Below are positions 25,401 to 30,250 of a stretch of 30,712 nucleotides of DNA, piece by piece. The position numbers and the translations under genes are program-made. Below the pieces are notes generated by a model, which was not told the origin of the DNA, did no database searches, and saw nothing but the letters and a program-made list of their open reading frames with translations. Position 1 is the first letter of the stretch, and every line of letters begins with the position of its first letter. The stretch lies in the IMG/VR virus record IMGVR_UViG_3300025889_000607, positions 1 through 30,712 of that record, one strand, 5' to 3'. Origin of the DNA: a virus.

Positions 25401-25589
25401 ACATATTATCCCCCCTCTGTTTATTTTTTTATATAATAACTAGGATGCTCTACAATCAATTATTATTGATTAAGACATACCAATATATACCCTAATAGTA
25501 TAAAGTTGCTTCTAGACCCCTTAAAATCGATTTAAATAACATTCTATAATACAAATATATTGTCTTTTTTCATTATATCTATTTTATGA

Positions 25590-25606
25590 GCTATATTAAA
25601 TATAGC
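25590..25606. repeat. Palindrome GCTATATT-A-AATATAGC
   Basis: Perfect 8+1+8 palindrome located 21 bases before the first DnaA box. It could be a protein binding site or a cruciform-prone element of the candidate origin. A less distinctive hairpin with stem AATCAAT/ATTGATT lies at 25454-25471. Confidence 0.5.
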
Positions 25607-25626
25607 CATTTAACAATAATGTTACC

Positions 25627-25647
25627 TGTGGATAACTCTGTGGATAA
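25627..25647 (-). promoter_or_regulatory. Tandem DnaA boxes
   Basis: TGTGGATAA occurs twice as direct repeats, at 25627-25635 and 25639-25647, separated by CTC. Each is the exact reverse complement of the strong DnaA box TTATCCACA, so both boxes face the minus strand with 12-bp spacing, about one helical turn, on the same side of the DNA. The adjacent 25080-25380 stretch would serve as unwinding element. I found no other perfect copy by eye in the window. Confidence 0.7.
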
Positions 25648-25720
25648 GTGTGCTAAGTCATTGATTTTAATCACACCTATTAACTGACAATATAAACTGA
25701 GTAGATACAATGTGTTATAT

Positions 25721-25739
25721 TATACGGCAATGCCGTATA
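25721..25739. promoter_or_regulatory. 19-bp palindrome, candidate operator
   Basis: TATACGGCA, central A, TGCCGTATA: a perfect 9+1+9 inverted repeat with a CGGC/GCCG core in otherwise A/T sequence. It lies about 90 bases upstream of the early promoter at 25828. A 17-base A/T palindrome (TATATTAT-C-ATAATATA) follows near 25750-25766. The odd length and single-base centre fit a dimeric regulator site; no such regulator gene is visible. Confidence 0.45.
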
Positions 25740-25827
25740 GCATAGATAGTATATTATCATAATATAGTCGATCACACGCTATATATATATATGAAAATAA
25801 TACTATTATTTAAGAGATAAATAATAG

Positions 25828-25855
25828 TTGACTTTTAAAAAATCTATAGTATAAT
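25828..25855 (+). promoter_or_regulatory. Early operon sigma70 promoter
   Basis: TTGACT (25828-25833), a 16-base spacer and a perfect TATAAT (25850-25855). Transcription would start near 25862, giving a leader of about 60 bases before the first ATG at 25924. The leader is markedly less A/T-rich than the preceding kilobase and holds a small CAGC/GCTG hairpin with a G-rich stretch GGGGAAGTGGGG just before the ATG. Confidence 0.72.
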
Positions 25856-25923
25856 TGTATACATGTTTAGCGCTATTGCTAATCACCGATGTCTCAGCCG
25901 GTTGCTGGGGAAGTGGGGATATT

Positions 25924-26187
25924 ATGCCTAAATTCATGGCTTATTCTAATGTTACTGAGGAATATTATTTTGCTAATGATTTCATATCTTTATGCAAAGA
26001 AATTATTGATTATGATTTAATCAATATAGATGATGATAGTGATTATGTATCATTATACCTGGCTGGTGATAATTATCCGATATCTACATTTAAGATGCCA
26101 AAATCAAAAGATGAGCAAGCACAATTTGAGCATATGTTAAAAATGATTTTGCGCAATCGCGGCATAACATTTTACAGTGAGATATAA
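25924..26187 (+). CDS. Early protein of unknown function (87 aa)
   Basis: I choose the ATG at 25924 (MPKFMAYSNVTEEYYFANDF); the frame is open back to a TTG at 25855, but that lies in the promoter -10 box and cannot be in the transcript. A G-rich stretch precedes the ATG in place of a classical AGGAGG. The 87-residue acidic product has an Asp-rich middle (DLINIDDDSDYVSLYLAGD) and a helical basic end (FEHMLKMILRNRGITF). It is not recognised. It is the first gene after the early promoter, a position where phages often place host-takeover proteins. Confidence 0.6.
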   Translation: MPKFMAYSNVTEEYYFANDFISLCKEIIDYDLINIDDDSDYVSLYLAGDNYPISTFKMPKSKDEQAQFEHMLKMILRNRGITFYSEI

Positions 26188-26188
26188 T

Positions 26189-26335
26189 ATGGATAATACT
26201 CGTAAACGCAACGCTACTCGCTATATGATACAGAGAGCTAGACGACTAAAGCAATATTTACACACATTATATAGTGTAGGGCATTATCAAGCTGTAGTTA
26301 CTTGTTCACGCAAATTAGCTAATTTTAAAAATTAA
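26189..26335 (+). CDS. Small basic early protein, KAR-x-LKQ family copy 1 (48 aa)
   Basis: The ATG at 26189 lies one base after the previous stop. The 48-residue, Arg/Lys-rich product contains ATRYMIQRARRLKQYLHTLY and HYQAVVTCSRKLANFKN. It is similar to the 53-residue product at 28702 (SARYLIKKARVLKQKIREYY, then HYIKMCNTGLKLN): the same order of aromatic and basic residues with the conserved R-Y-x-I-x-x-A-R-x-L-K-Q and HY. The conservation between two copies in the window argues that both are real genes. A small helical nucleic-acid binding or inhibitor protein is possible; no known family is recognised. Confidence 0.65.
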   Translation: MDNTRKRNATRYMIQRARRLKQYLHTLYSVGHYQAVVTCSRKLANFKN

Positions 26336-26343
26336 GGAAAAAC

Positions 26344-26493
26344 ATGGATAACTATAGAGTAGATCAGTACGGCAGTGTTTATTTATATGATTGTAATCAA
26401 AATAGCTACATTTTTATTGGTAAATTAAACGGTAAAACAGAAGTAGAGTTTTTTGATGAACTCTTTAACGATGAAGAAATTGATATTATATAA
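26344..26493 (+). CDS. Small acidic early protein (49 aa)
   Basis: ATG at 26344 with AAGGA 8 bases upstream. The 49-residue product starts MDNYRVDQYGSVYLYDCNQN, has a strand SYIFIGKL, and ends with an acidic stretch (EVEFFDELFNDEEIDII). It fits a short beta hairpin followed by an acidic helix. Acidic early phage proteins often inhibit host DNA-binding enzymes, but nothing here identifies a target. No second copy is present in the window, unlike its neighbours. Confidence 0.55.
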   Translation: MDNYRVDQYGSVYLYDCNQNSYIFIGKLNGKTEVEFFDELFNDEEIDII

Positions 26494-26508
26494 TAAAATG
26501 GAGTAATA

Positions 26509-26652
26509 ATGTATAAAAATATATTAATTTATAATATGGATAATAAAGTAGTAAAAATTGTTACTAAAGATATTGTAATATTATCAGAATATATTTCATT
26601 GCTTTTGAATGATAACATCAAATTTTCTTTAAAAATCAAGGGAGGGGAATAA
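26509..26652 (+). CDS. Small early protein, MYKNIL family copy 1 (47 aa)
   Basis: ATG at 26509 with GGAG eight bases upstream. The product starts MYKNILIYNMDNKVVKI and continues TKDIVILSEYISLLLNDNIK. It is a close paralog of the gene at 28525: protein ends and lengths agree (47 residues each) and the first 35 nucleotides are almost identical. Conserved core: MYKNILIYNMDNK, KDI, LSEYISLLL, DNI, LKIK. Such conservation supports translation. Its last codons contain the GGGAGGGG that acts as Shine-Dalgarno for the following gene. Function unknown. Confidence 0.7.
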   Translation: MYKNILIYNMDNKVVKIVTKDIVILSEYISLLLNDNIKFSLKIKGGE

Positions 26653-26653
26653 A

Positions 26654-27028
26654 ATGAGCATAACTAAATTTGATAATCTTATTGATGGCCGCGACGTTAT
26701 CACGCGCATTGAGCAATTGCAAGATATGTATCAAATACATATCACTGCGGGCAAAACTGATCTTTTTGAGTATGACACAGAATTAAATGCATTATTAGCA
26801 TTAGCAGCGGATGCGAGTGAGATTTGTTCCAACTGGGAATATGGCGAAACTCTGATAAGATTTGACTATTTTACTGAATATATTAAAGATTTATTATCTG
26901 ATTTTGATTTTATTTACAATTTACCTGGGTATATAATAGTGGACTGGGAGCAAACAGCAGAAATTATGTTACCCGATTACAGCATTGTTACTTTTTATGA
27001 TGTTGATTATTTAGTTAGTAATTGTTGA
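26654..27028 (+). CDS. Conserved DWEYGETL-type protein of unknown function (124 aa)
   Basis: The 124-residue acidic product has a strong Shine-Dalgarno GGAGGGG and contains FDNLIDGRDVITRIEQLQD, NALLALAADASE, NWEYGETLIRFDYFTEYIKD and YIIVDWEQTAEIM then PDYSIVTFYDVDYLV. I know this layout (S/GRDVI-x-RI-x-x-L, W-x-x-GETLIR-x-x-YF-x-x-Y, IDWE-x-A-x-x-x-x-x-DY) from a widespread family of uncharacterised proteins on bacterial plasmids, prophages and phages. Codons such as GCG, CGC, GGC and GCC are frequent at the start, unlike the AT-rich genes of module 2, hinting at a separate origin. Transferred accessory function is likely; an anti-host-defence role has been supposed for such proteins but is not shown here. 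Confidence 0.62.
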   Translation: MSITKFDNLIDGRDVITRIEQLQDMYQIHITAGKTDLFEYDTELNALLALAADASEICSNWEYGETLIRFDYFTEYIKDLLSDFDFIYNLPGYIIVDWEQTAEIMLPDYSIVTFYDVDYLVSNC

Positions 27029-27087
27029 TTATGAATATTGTACTAAGTACAAAAAAATTAAATTATATTATAAATAAAGGAGTCGTA

Positions 27088-27279
27088 ATGAAAGATCCTG
27101 ATTTTTATTTATTATTGGATTTGGCTTTTGACAATCCTACCGAAGATCATCCGGGTATATTAGGTAATGTCCAATTTTTTAAAGATAGAGGAAATTGGTG
27201 TTATTCGCTGCCGGTTTCGGCATGGGATATTAGCAGTGTAACAATAGATCTGTGTAATTTATTAAAAGATAAAGAGTAA
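27088..27279 (+). CDS. Small early protein (63 aa)
   Basis: The ATG at 27088 is preceded by a strong AAGGAG (27077-27082), so I prefer it over the longer frame open from 27022, which overlaps the preceding gene. The 63-residue product runs MKDPDFYLLLDLAFDNPTED, then HPGILGNVQFFKDRGNWCYS and LPVSAWDISSVTIDLCNLLK. It is acidic, soluble and aromatic-rich; no family is recognised. It sits directly in front of the first primase gene, whose TTG start follows the stop after two bases. Confidence 0.6.
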   Translation: MKDPDFYLLLDLAFDNPTEDHPGILGNVQFFKDRGNWCYSLPVSAWDISSVTIDLCNLLKDKE

Positions 27280-27281
27280 TT

Positions 27282-28025
27282 TTGGCACGAATACTCTTCA
27301 CACGATGCCCGGCTTGCCACAAAAACGGCAACGACCGGGCAGGTGATAATCTTGCAATTTATCCCGATGGATCAAAATATTGCTTTCGTTGTGGCTATTA
27401 TCAATGCAAGAATAGTTTTGTTGCTAAAACCGAAGCACAATCTATCCCCAAGATTACACTGCCCGACGATTGCAATACAGTTTATCCAGCTAAAATCATC
27501 GATTGGATAGCATCCTTTGATTTGTCAAAAAATGATTTGCTATTTAATGGTGTGCTTTGGAGTGATGGCATGGGTAGACTTATATTTCCCTTTTGGATGG
27601 GTAGCGAATTAATTGGATACCAGGCCCGTAGCATTAAAAAAGATGAAAAAATCAAATGGTTAACAAAAGGGAACATTAAAGAAAAAAATATAATATATTT
27701 TAATGGGAAGGTCGGTCATGCTTACAACAAAGCAAGTGCGCTTTTTTTGGTGGAAGATATCATATCAGCTATTAAATTATCGAAGTTGGGAGTGTATGTT
27801 ATGCCCCTATTTGGTGTAAATTTTAAACCTTTGCAATTGCTTAAGTTGCAATTTAAAGAGTATATCATATTTCTTGATGAAAATATGCACGAATATTCGA
27901 TAAAAAAAGCTAGACAAATAAGTCATTATGGTATAAAATGTTCAACAATACTTAGTAAATGTGATCCAAAACTTCACACTTGTGCAGAACTTAATTTTAT
28001 AAAGGAGAATTTTTATGAAATATAA
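27282..28025 (+). CDS. T7-type primase (zinc finger plus TOPRIM-like), copy 1
   Basis: The start is TTG at 27282, two bases after the previous stop; no ATG is available before the zinc finger. The 247-residue product has a zinc ribbon C9-x2-C12 ... C34-x2-C37 around the primase signature GDNLAIYPDGSKYCFRCGY, a middle domain (RLIFPFWMGSELIGYQARSI, IKWLTKGN) and a TOPRIM-like part with E158 (LFLVEDIISAIKL) and IIFLDENMHEYS, where the second acid of the usual DxD is Asn (D199, N201). It would make RNA primers for lagging-strand synthesis. It lacks the helicase domain of T7 gp4. The opening codons are unusually GC-rich. A second divergent copy starts at 30251. Confidence 0.82.
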   Translation: MARILFTRCPACHKNGNDRAGDNLAIYPDGSKYCFRCGYYQCKNSFVAKTEAQSIPKITLPDDCNTVYPAKIIDWIASFDLSKNDLLFNGVLWSDGMGRLIFPFWMGSELIGYQARSIKKDEKIKWLTKGNIKEKNIIYFNGKVGHAYNKASALFLVEDIISAIKLSKLGVYVMPLFGVNFKPLQLLKLQFKEYIIFLDENMHEYSIKKARQISHYGIKCSTILSKCDPKLHTCAELNFIKENFYEI

Positions 28026-28228
28026 ACTCACTGAAGAGATCAAGCTACACGGAGAAACTACTCTGTATAGAATTCTATCTCTTATTGAGATAGAAGGAAA
28101 CCATCTCCCAAGATGGGAATGCTCAGATGTTTGGAAATGCTTTGGTGTTTGGGAATGCTAAGGTGTTTGAAAATGCTAAGGTGTTTGGAAATGCTTGGGT
28201 GTATGAAAATGCTAAGGTGTATCTGTAA
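28015..28228 (+). pseudogene. Decayed copy of the hexapeptide-repeat beta-helix gene
   Basis: A strong AAAGGAG (28001-28007) precedes an ATG at 28015 that overlaps the primase stop. The start MKYKLTEEIKLHGETTLYRI matches the start of the 299-residue gene at 28860 (MKYKLTTNTITHQGVILYQI). About 30 residues in, the frame leaves the repeat frame and stops at 28161. In the next frame, 28115-28228 still encodes six to seven hexapeptides (GNAQMFGNALVFGNAKVFEN, then AKVFGNAWVYENAKVYL). The conserved V-x-x-GDLGGW region is missing. I read this as a truncated copy with a deletion and frameshift; expression of the 48-residue front part remains possible. Confidence 0.7.
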
Positions 28229-28250
28229 AATTTAATATAAGGAAAGAATA

Positions 28251-28523
28251 ATGTCTAAAAATATTCAAGTATGTAGTATGGAAGGTAGATCTGGTAAACC
28301 AGTGCTAAATCAATTTATTATCTCAATTAATAATATAATTTACTACCAGAGTTATGATAGTATTATCGCAAGAAAAGAAAACGGATCTATTTATCTTGAT
28401 CCCGATTACTATAATTATAGTGTTACGACTAAGAAGTATTTATTGCGTTTTTTGGGAATAGAAAATAAAATCTTTAAAGATAATCTAAAGAATAATGTAT
28501 ATATTTTTGAGAAGATGAATTAA
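28251..28523 (+). CDS. Conserved phage-type protein of unknown function (90 aa)
   Basis: ATG at 28251 with AAGGAAAG 5-12 bases upstream. The 90-residue product contains MSKNIQVCSMEGRSGKPVLN, QFIISINNIIYYQSYDSIIA and YLDPDYYNYSVTTKKYLLRF LG-type ending. The pattern G-x-x-V-x-NQF, Y-x-QSY-x-SIIA, L-D-x-x-Y-x-x-YS-x-TT-x-KY-x-x-x-FLG is one I know from small proteins encoded by many unrelated phages and plasmids, always annotated hypothetical. It is AT-rich in codon use like the rest of module 2. Role unknown. Confidence 0.7.
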   Translation: MSKNIQVCSMEGRSGKPVLNQFIISINNIIYYQSYDSIIARKENGSIYLDPDYYNYSVTTKKYLLRFLGIENKIFKDNLKNNVYIFEKMN

Positions 28524-28524
28524 T

Positions 28525-28668
28525 ATGTATAAAAATATATTAATATATAATATGGACAATAAAATAATTAAAATTAATATCAAAGATATTATTACTTTAT
28601 CAGAATATATATCATTGTTATTAAAAGATAACATCCCATTTACTTTGAAAATTAAATTATGTTCCTAA
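28525..28668 (+). CDS. Small early protein, MYKNIL family copy 2 (47 aa)
   Basis: The ATG follows the previous stop by one base. The product (MYKNILIYNMDNKIIKINIK, then DIITLSEYISLLLKDNIPFT and LKIKLCS) aligns without gaps with the product at 26509. Nucleotide identity is highest over the first 35 bases and drops afterwards, with most changes at third positions or conservative replacements, so both copies seem to be under protein-level selection. Function unknown. Confidence 0.68.
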   Translation: MYKNILIYNMDNKIIKINIKDIITLSEYISLLLKDNIPFTLKIKLCS

Positions 28669-28701
28669 CTATTTAGTGTATGGGAATACAGGAGAAAAAT
28701 T

Positions 28702-28863
28702 ATGAATAAGGATAAAACAAAAATACGTGATAGTGCTAGATATTTAATTAAAAAAGCGCGGGTATTAAAGCAAAAAATTCGAGAGTATTATACTACAGAA
28801 CATTATATAAAGATGTGTAATACTGGATTGAAATTAAATTTAATTCAAGAAAAACTAAGATGA
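28702..28863 (+). CDS. Small basic early protein, KAR-x-LKQ family copy 2 (53 aa)
   Basis: ATG at 28702 with AGGAGA 7 bases upstream. The Lys/Arg-rich, helical 53-residue product (MNKDKTKIRDSARYLIKKAR, then VLKQKIREYYTTEHYIKMCN) is a paralog of the product at 26189. Its stop overlaps the ATG of the beta-helix gene as ATGA. In copy 1 the order is KAR-family then MYKNIL-family; here the order is reversed, so the duplication was not followed by strict conservation of order. Confidence 0.65.
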   Translation: MNKDKTKIRDSARYLIKKARVLKQKIREYYTTEHYIKMCNTGLKLNLIQEKLR

Positions 28864-29759
28864 AATACAAACTCACAACTAACACTATCACACACCAAGG
28901 TGTTATTCTGTACCAAATACAAGCTACAAGAGACATACCAAGTATGGGTATTAAAGTTGGGGATTTGGGAGGTTGGATAGCAATAGAGGATAACCTAGCT
29001 CAACCTGAAGATGCTTGGGTGTCTGAAAATGCTTTAGTGTCTGGATATGCTAGGGTGTCTGAAAATGCTTTAGTGTCTGGATATGCTTGGGTGTCTGAAA
29101 ATGCTTTAGTGTCTGGATATGCTAGGGTGTCTGAAAATGCTTTAGTGTCTGGATATGCTAGGGTGTCTGAAAATGCTTTAGTGTCTGGATATGCTGAAGT
29201 GTCTGAAAATGCTTTAGTGTCTGGATATGCTTGGGTGTCTGAAAATGCTTTAGTGTCTGGAAATGCTTGGGTGTCTGAAAATGCTTTAGTGTCTGGATAT
29301 GCTGAAGTGTCTGGAAATGCTGAAGTGTCTGGATATGCTAGGGTGTCTGAAAATGCTTTAGTGTCTGGATATGCTTGGGTGTATGGAAATGCTTTAGTGT
29401 CTGGATATGCTAGGGTGTATGGAAATGCTTGGGTGTCTGGAAATGCTAGGGTGTATGATAATGCTAAGGTGTATGGAGATGCTAAAGTGTATGGAGATGC
29501 TAAAGTGTCTGGAAATGCTGAAGTGTCTGGAAATGCTGAAGTGTATGATAATGCTAGAGTATTTGGGGATGCTAGGGTGTATGAGGATGTTAAAGTGTCT
29601 GGAGATGCTAAAGTATATGGATATGCTAGGGTGTATGGGAATGCTTTAGTGTTTGAAAATGCTAGGGTGTCTGGAAATGCTAGGGTGTCTGAAAATGCTT
29701 TAGTGTCTGGATATGCTAGGGTGTATGGGAATCAACAAATTTTTACAGGACAAAATTAA
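28860..29759 (+). CDS. Hexapeptide-repeat left-handed beta-helix protein (YdcK-like)
   Basis: A 299-residue protein. Residues 1-51 are a globular cap with KVGDLGGWIAIEDNLAQPED, a pattern I know from E. coli YdcK-like and many phage proteins. Residues 52-291 are exactly 40 hexapeptides of type A-x-V-x-x-(N/Y/D), for example AWVSEN ALVSGY ARVSEN, predicting a left-handed beta-helix of about 13 coils; a short tail QQIFTGQN closes it. Catalytic residues of hexapeptide acyltransferases are not apparent, so it may be a structural or binding rod. Its ATG overlaps the preceding stop. Near-identical DNA repeats suggest recent expansion. A decayed relative lies at 28015-28228. Confidence 0.8.
   Translation: MKYKLTTNTITHQGVILYQIQATRDIPSMGIKVGDLGGWIAIEDNLAQPEDAWVSENALVSGYARVSENALVSGYAWVSENALVSGYARVSENALVSGYARVSENALVSGYAEVSENALVSGYAWVSENALVSGNAWVSENALVSGYAEVSGNAEVSGYARVSENALVSGYAWVYGNALVSGYARVYGNAWVSGNARVYDNAKVYGDAKVYGDAKVSGNAEVSGNAEVYDNARVFGDARVYEDVKVSGDAKVYGYARVYGNALVFENARVSGNARVSENALVSGYARVYGNQQIFTGQN
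29013..29732 (+). repeat. Coding tandem repeat array, 40 x 18 bp
   Basis: 720 bases made of 18-base units, in many places grouped as a 36-base higher-order unit (GTGTCTGAAAATGCTTTA followed by GTGTCTGGATATGCTAGG and variants). The first half (29013-29390) is nearly uniform while the second half is more diverged, with GTGTATGGA-type units. The periodicity is exact, with no frameshift over 40 units. No unit ends leave a spacer, so this is not a CRISPR array. Confidence 0.9.
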
Positions 29760-30245
29760 ATGATAATACTAACAAAAGCAGAATTAAATACAATTAATTA
29801 CCTAGCAAAAAAAGAAATTAAATTTATACTAGATAAAGAGAATATAGTGTGTACTGATGGCAATATTATGTTTGTATTTAAACACCTATTTGAAATAGAT
29901 CAACAAATTAAAATAGAGATTAAAGATTTAATTTCTAATTTTAATTTAGTAGACTTTAAATTATTAAAAGATAATAATAAAATACAATTTATTTATGAAA
30001 ATGGTATTACTATTCTGTATGATTATACTCAGAATAATCTTAATTATCAAAAAGTGATACCAGAGTCATTTAATAATATTGGTGCTACTTTTGATATAAA
30101 GTATTTGTCAATAATTGACAAACTTTATAAATCTTATAAAAATAAAAAATATTACCATATATTATATAATGGGGAAAATCCGGCAAAGGTAATTCTATCA
30201 GATAAAAGTTTTGTAATACTTGCCCCCTTAATCTTTAAAAACTAA
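29760..30245 (+). CDS. Sliding-clamp-like protein (possible DNA polymerase III beta homolog)
   Basis: The 161-residue product starts right after the beta-helix stop. It contains IVCTDGNIMFVF, which resembles the TDG-x-R-(L/M) strand of beta clamps; LNYQKVIPES near residue 95, like the P-x-(Y/F)-x-x-(V/L)-IP segment; FDIKYLSIIDKL, like FN-x-x-YL; and a final SFVILAPLIFKN, comparable to the clamp ending that carries (V/I)-(I/L)-MP-(M/L)-R. Such half-length clamp-like proteins occur in some phages near replication genes. If right it would tether the phage polymerase to DNA. The resemblance is moderate and by eye; it is AT-rich and Lys/Asn/Ile-rich. Confidence 0.45.
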   Translation: MIILTKAELNTINYLAKKEIKFILDKENIVCTDGNIMFVFKHLFEIDQQIKIEIKDLISNFNLVDFKLLKDNNKIQFIYENGITILYDYTQNNLNYQKVIPESFNNIGATFDIKYLSIIDKLYKSYKNKKYYHILYNGENPAKVILSDKSFVILAPLIFKN

Positions 30246-30250
30246 AGATT

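Larger units (their letters stand above)
24891..25923. other. Non-coding inter-operon region, candidate replication origin and control region
   Basis: About 1 kb without a convincing gene separates the divergent late and early operons. It contains a G-tract cluster on the minus strand (24971-25003), overlapping promoter-like sequences near 25070, about 300 bases of nearly pure A/T (25080-25380) holding three related inverted repeats and a fourth hairpin, several palindromes, two perfect DnaA boxes (25627-25647), a GC-containing 19-bp palindrome (25721-25739) and a strong sigma70-type promoter (25828-25855). An AT-rich unwinding element next to paired DnaA boxes is the anatomy of a DnaA-dependent origin. 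I see no ORF longer than a few codons with a ribosome binding site. Confidence 0.6.

Noticed and set aside
25381-25440. C-run followed by a T-rich stretch as possible terminator
   Set aside because: CCCCCC at about 25410 has no complementary G-run upstream, so there is no stem; the T-rich stretch alone is expected in this A/T-rich DNA.
25855-25923. Upstream TTG start for the first early gene
   Set aside because: The TTG overlaps the end of the TATAAT box, so it is upstream of the expected transcript start.
29407-29649. Open frame of 80 codons in a second frame (MLGCMEMLGCLEM-type peptide)
   Set aside because: It is a consequence of the repeated DNA lacking stops in that frame; it has no ribosome binding site and lies fully inside the beta-helix gene.
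29013-29732. Regular repeats resembling a CRISPR array
   Set aside because: The 18/36-bp periodicity has no unique spacers, keeps one reading frame throughout and encodes A-x-V-x-x-N hexapeptides; it is a coding tandem repeat.
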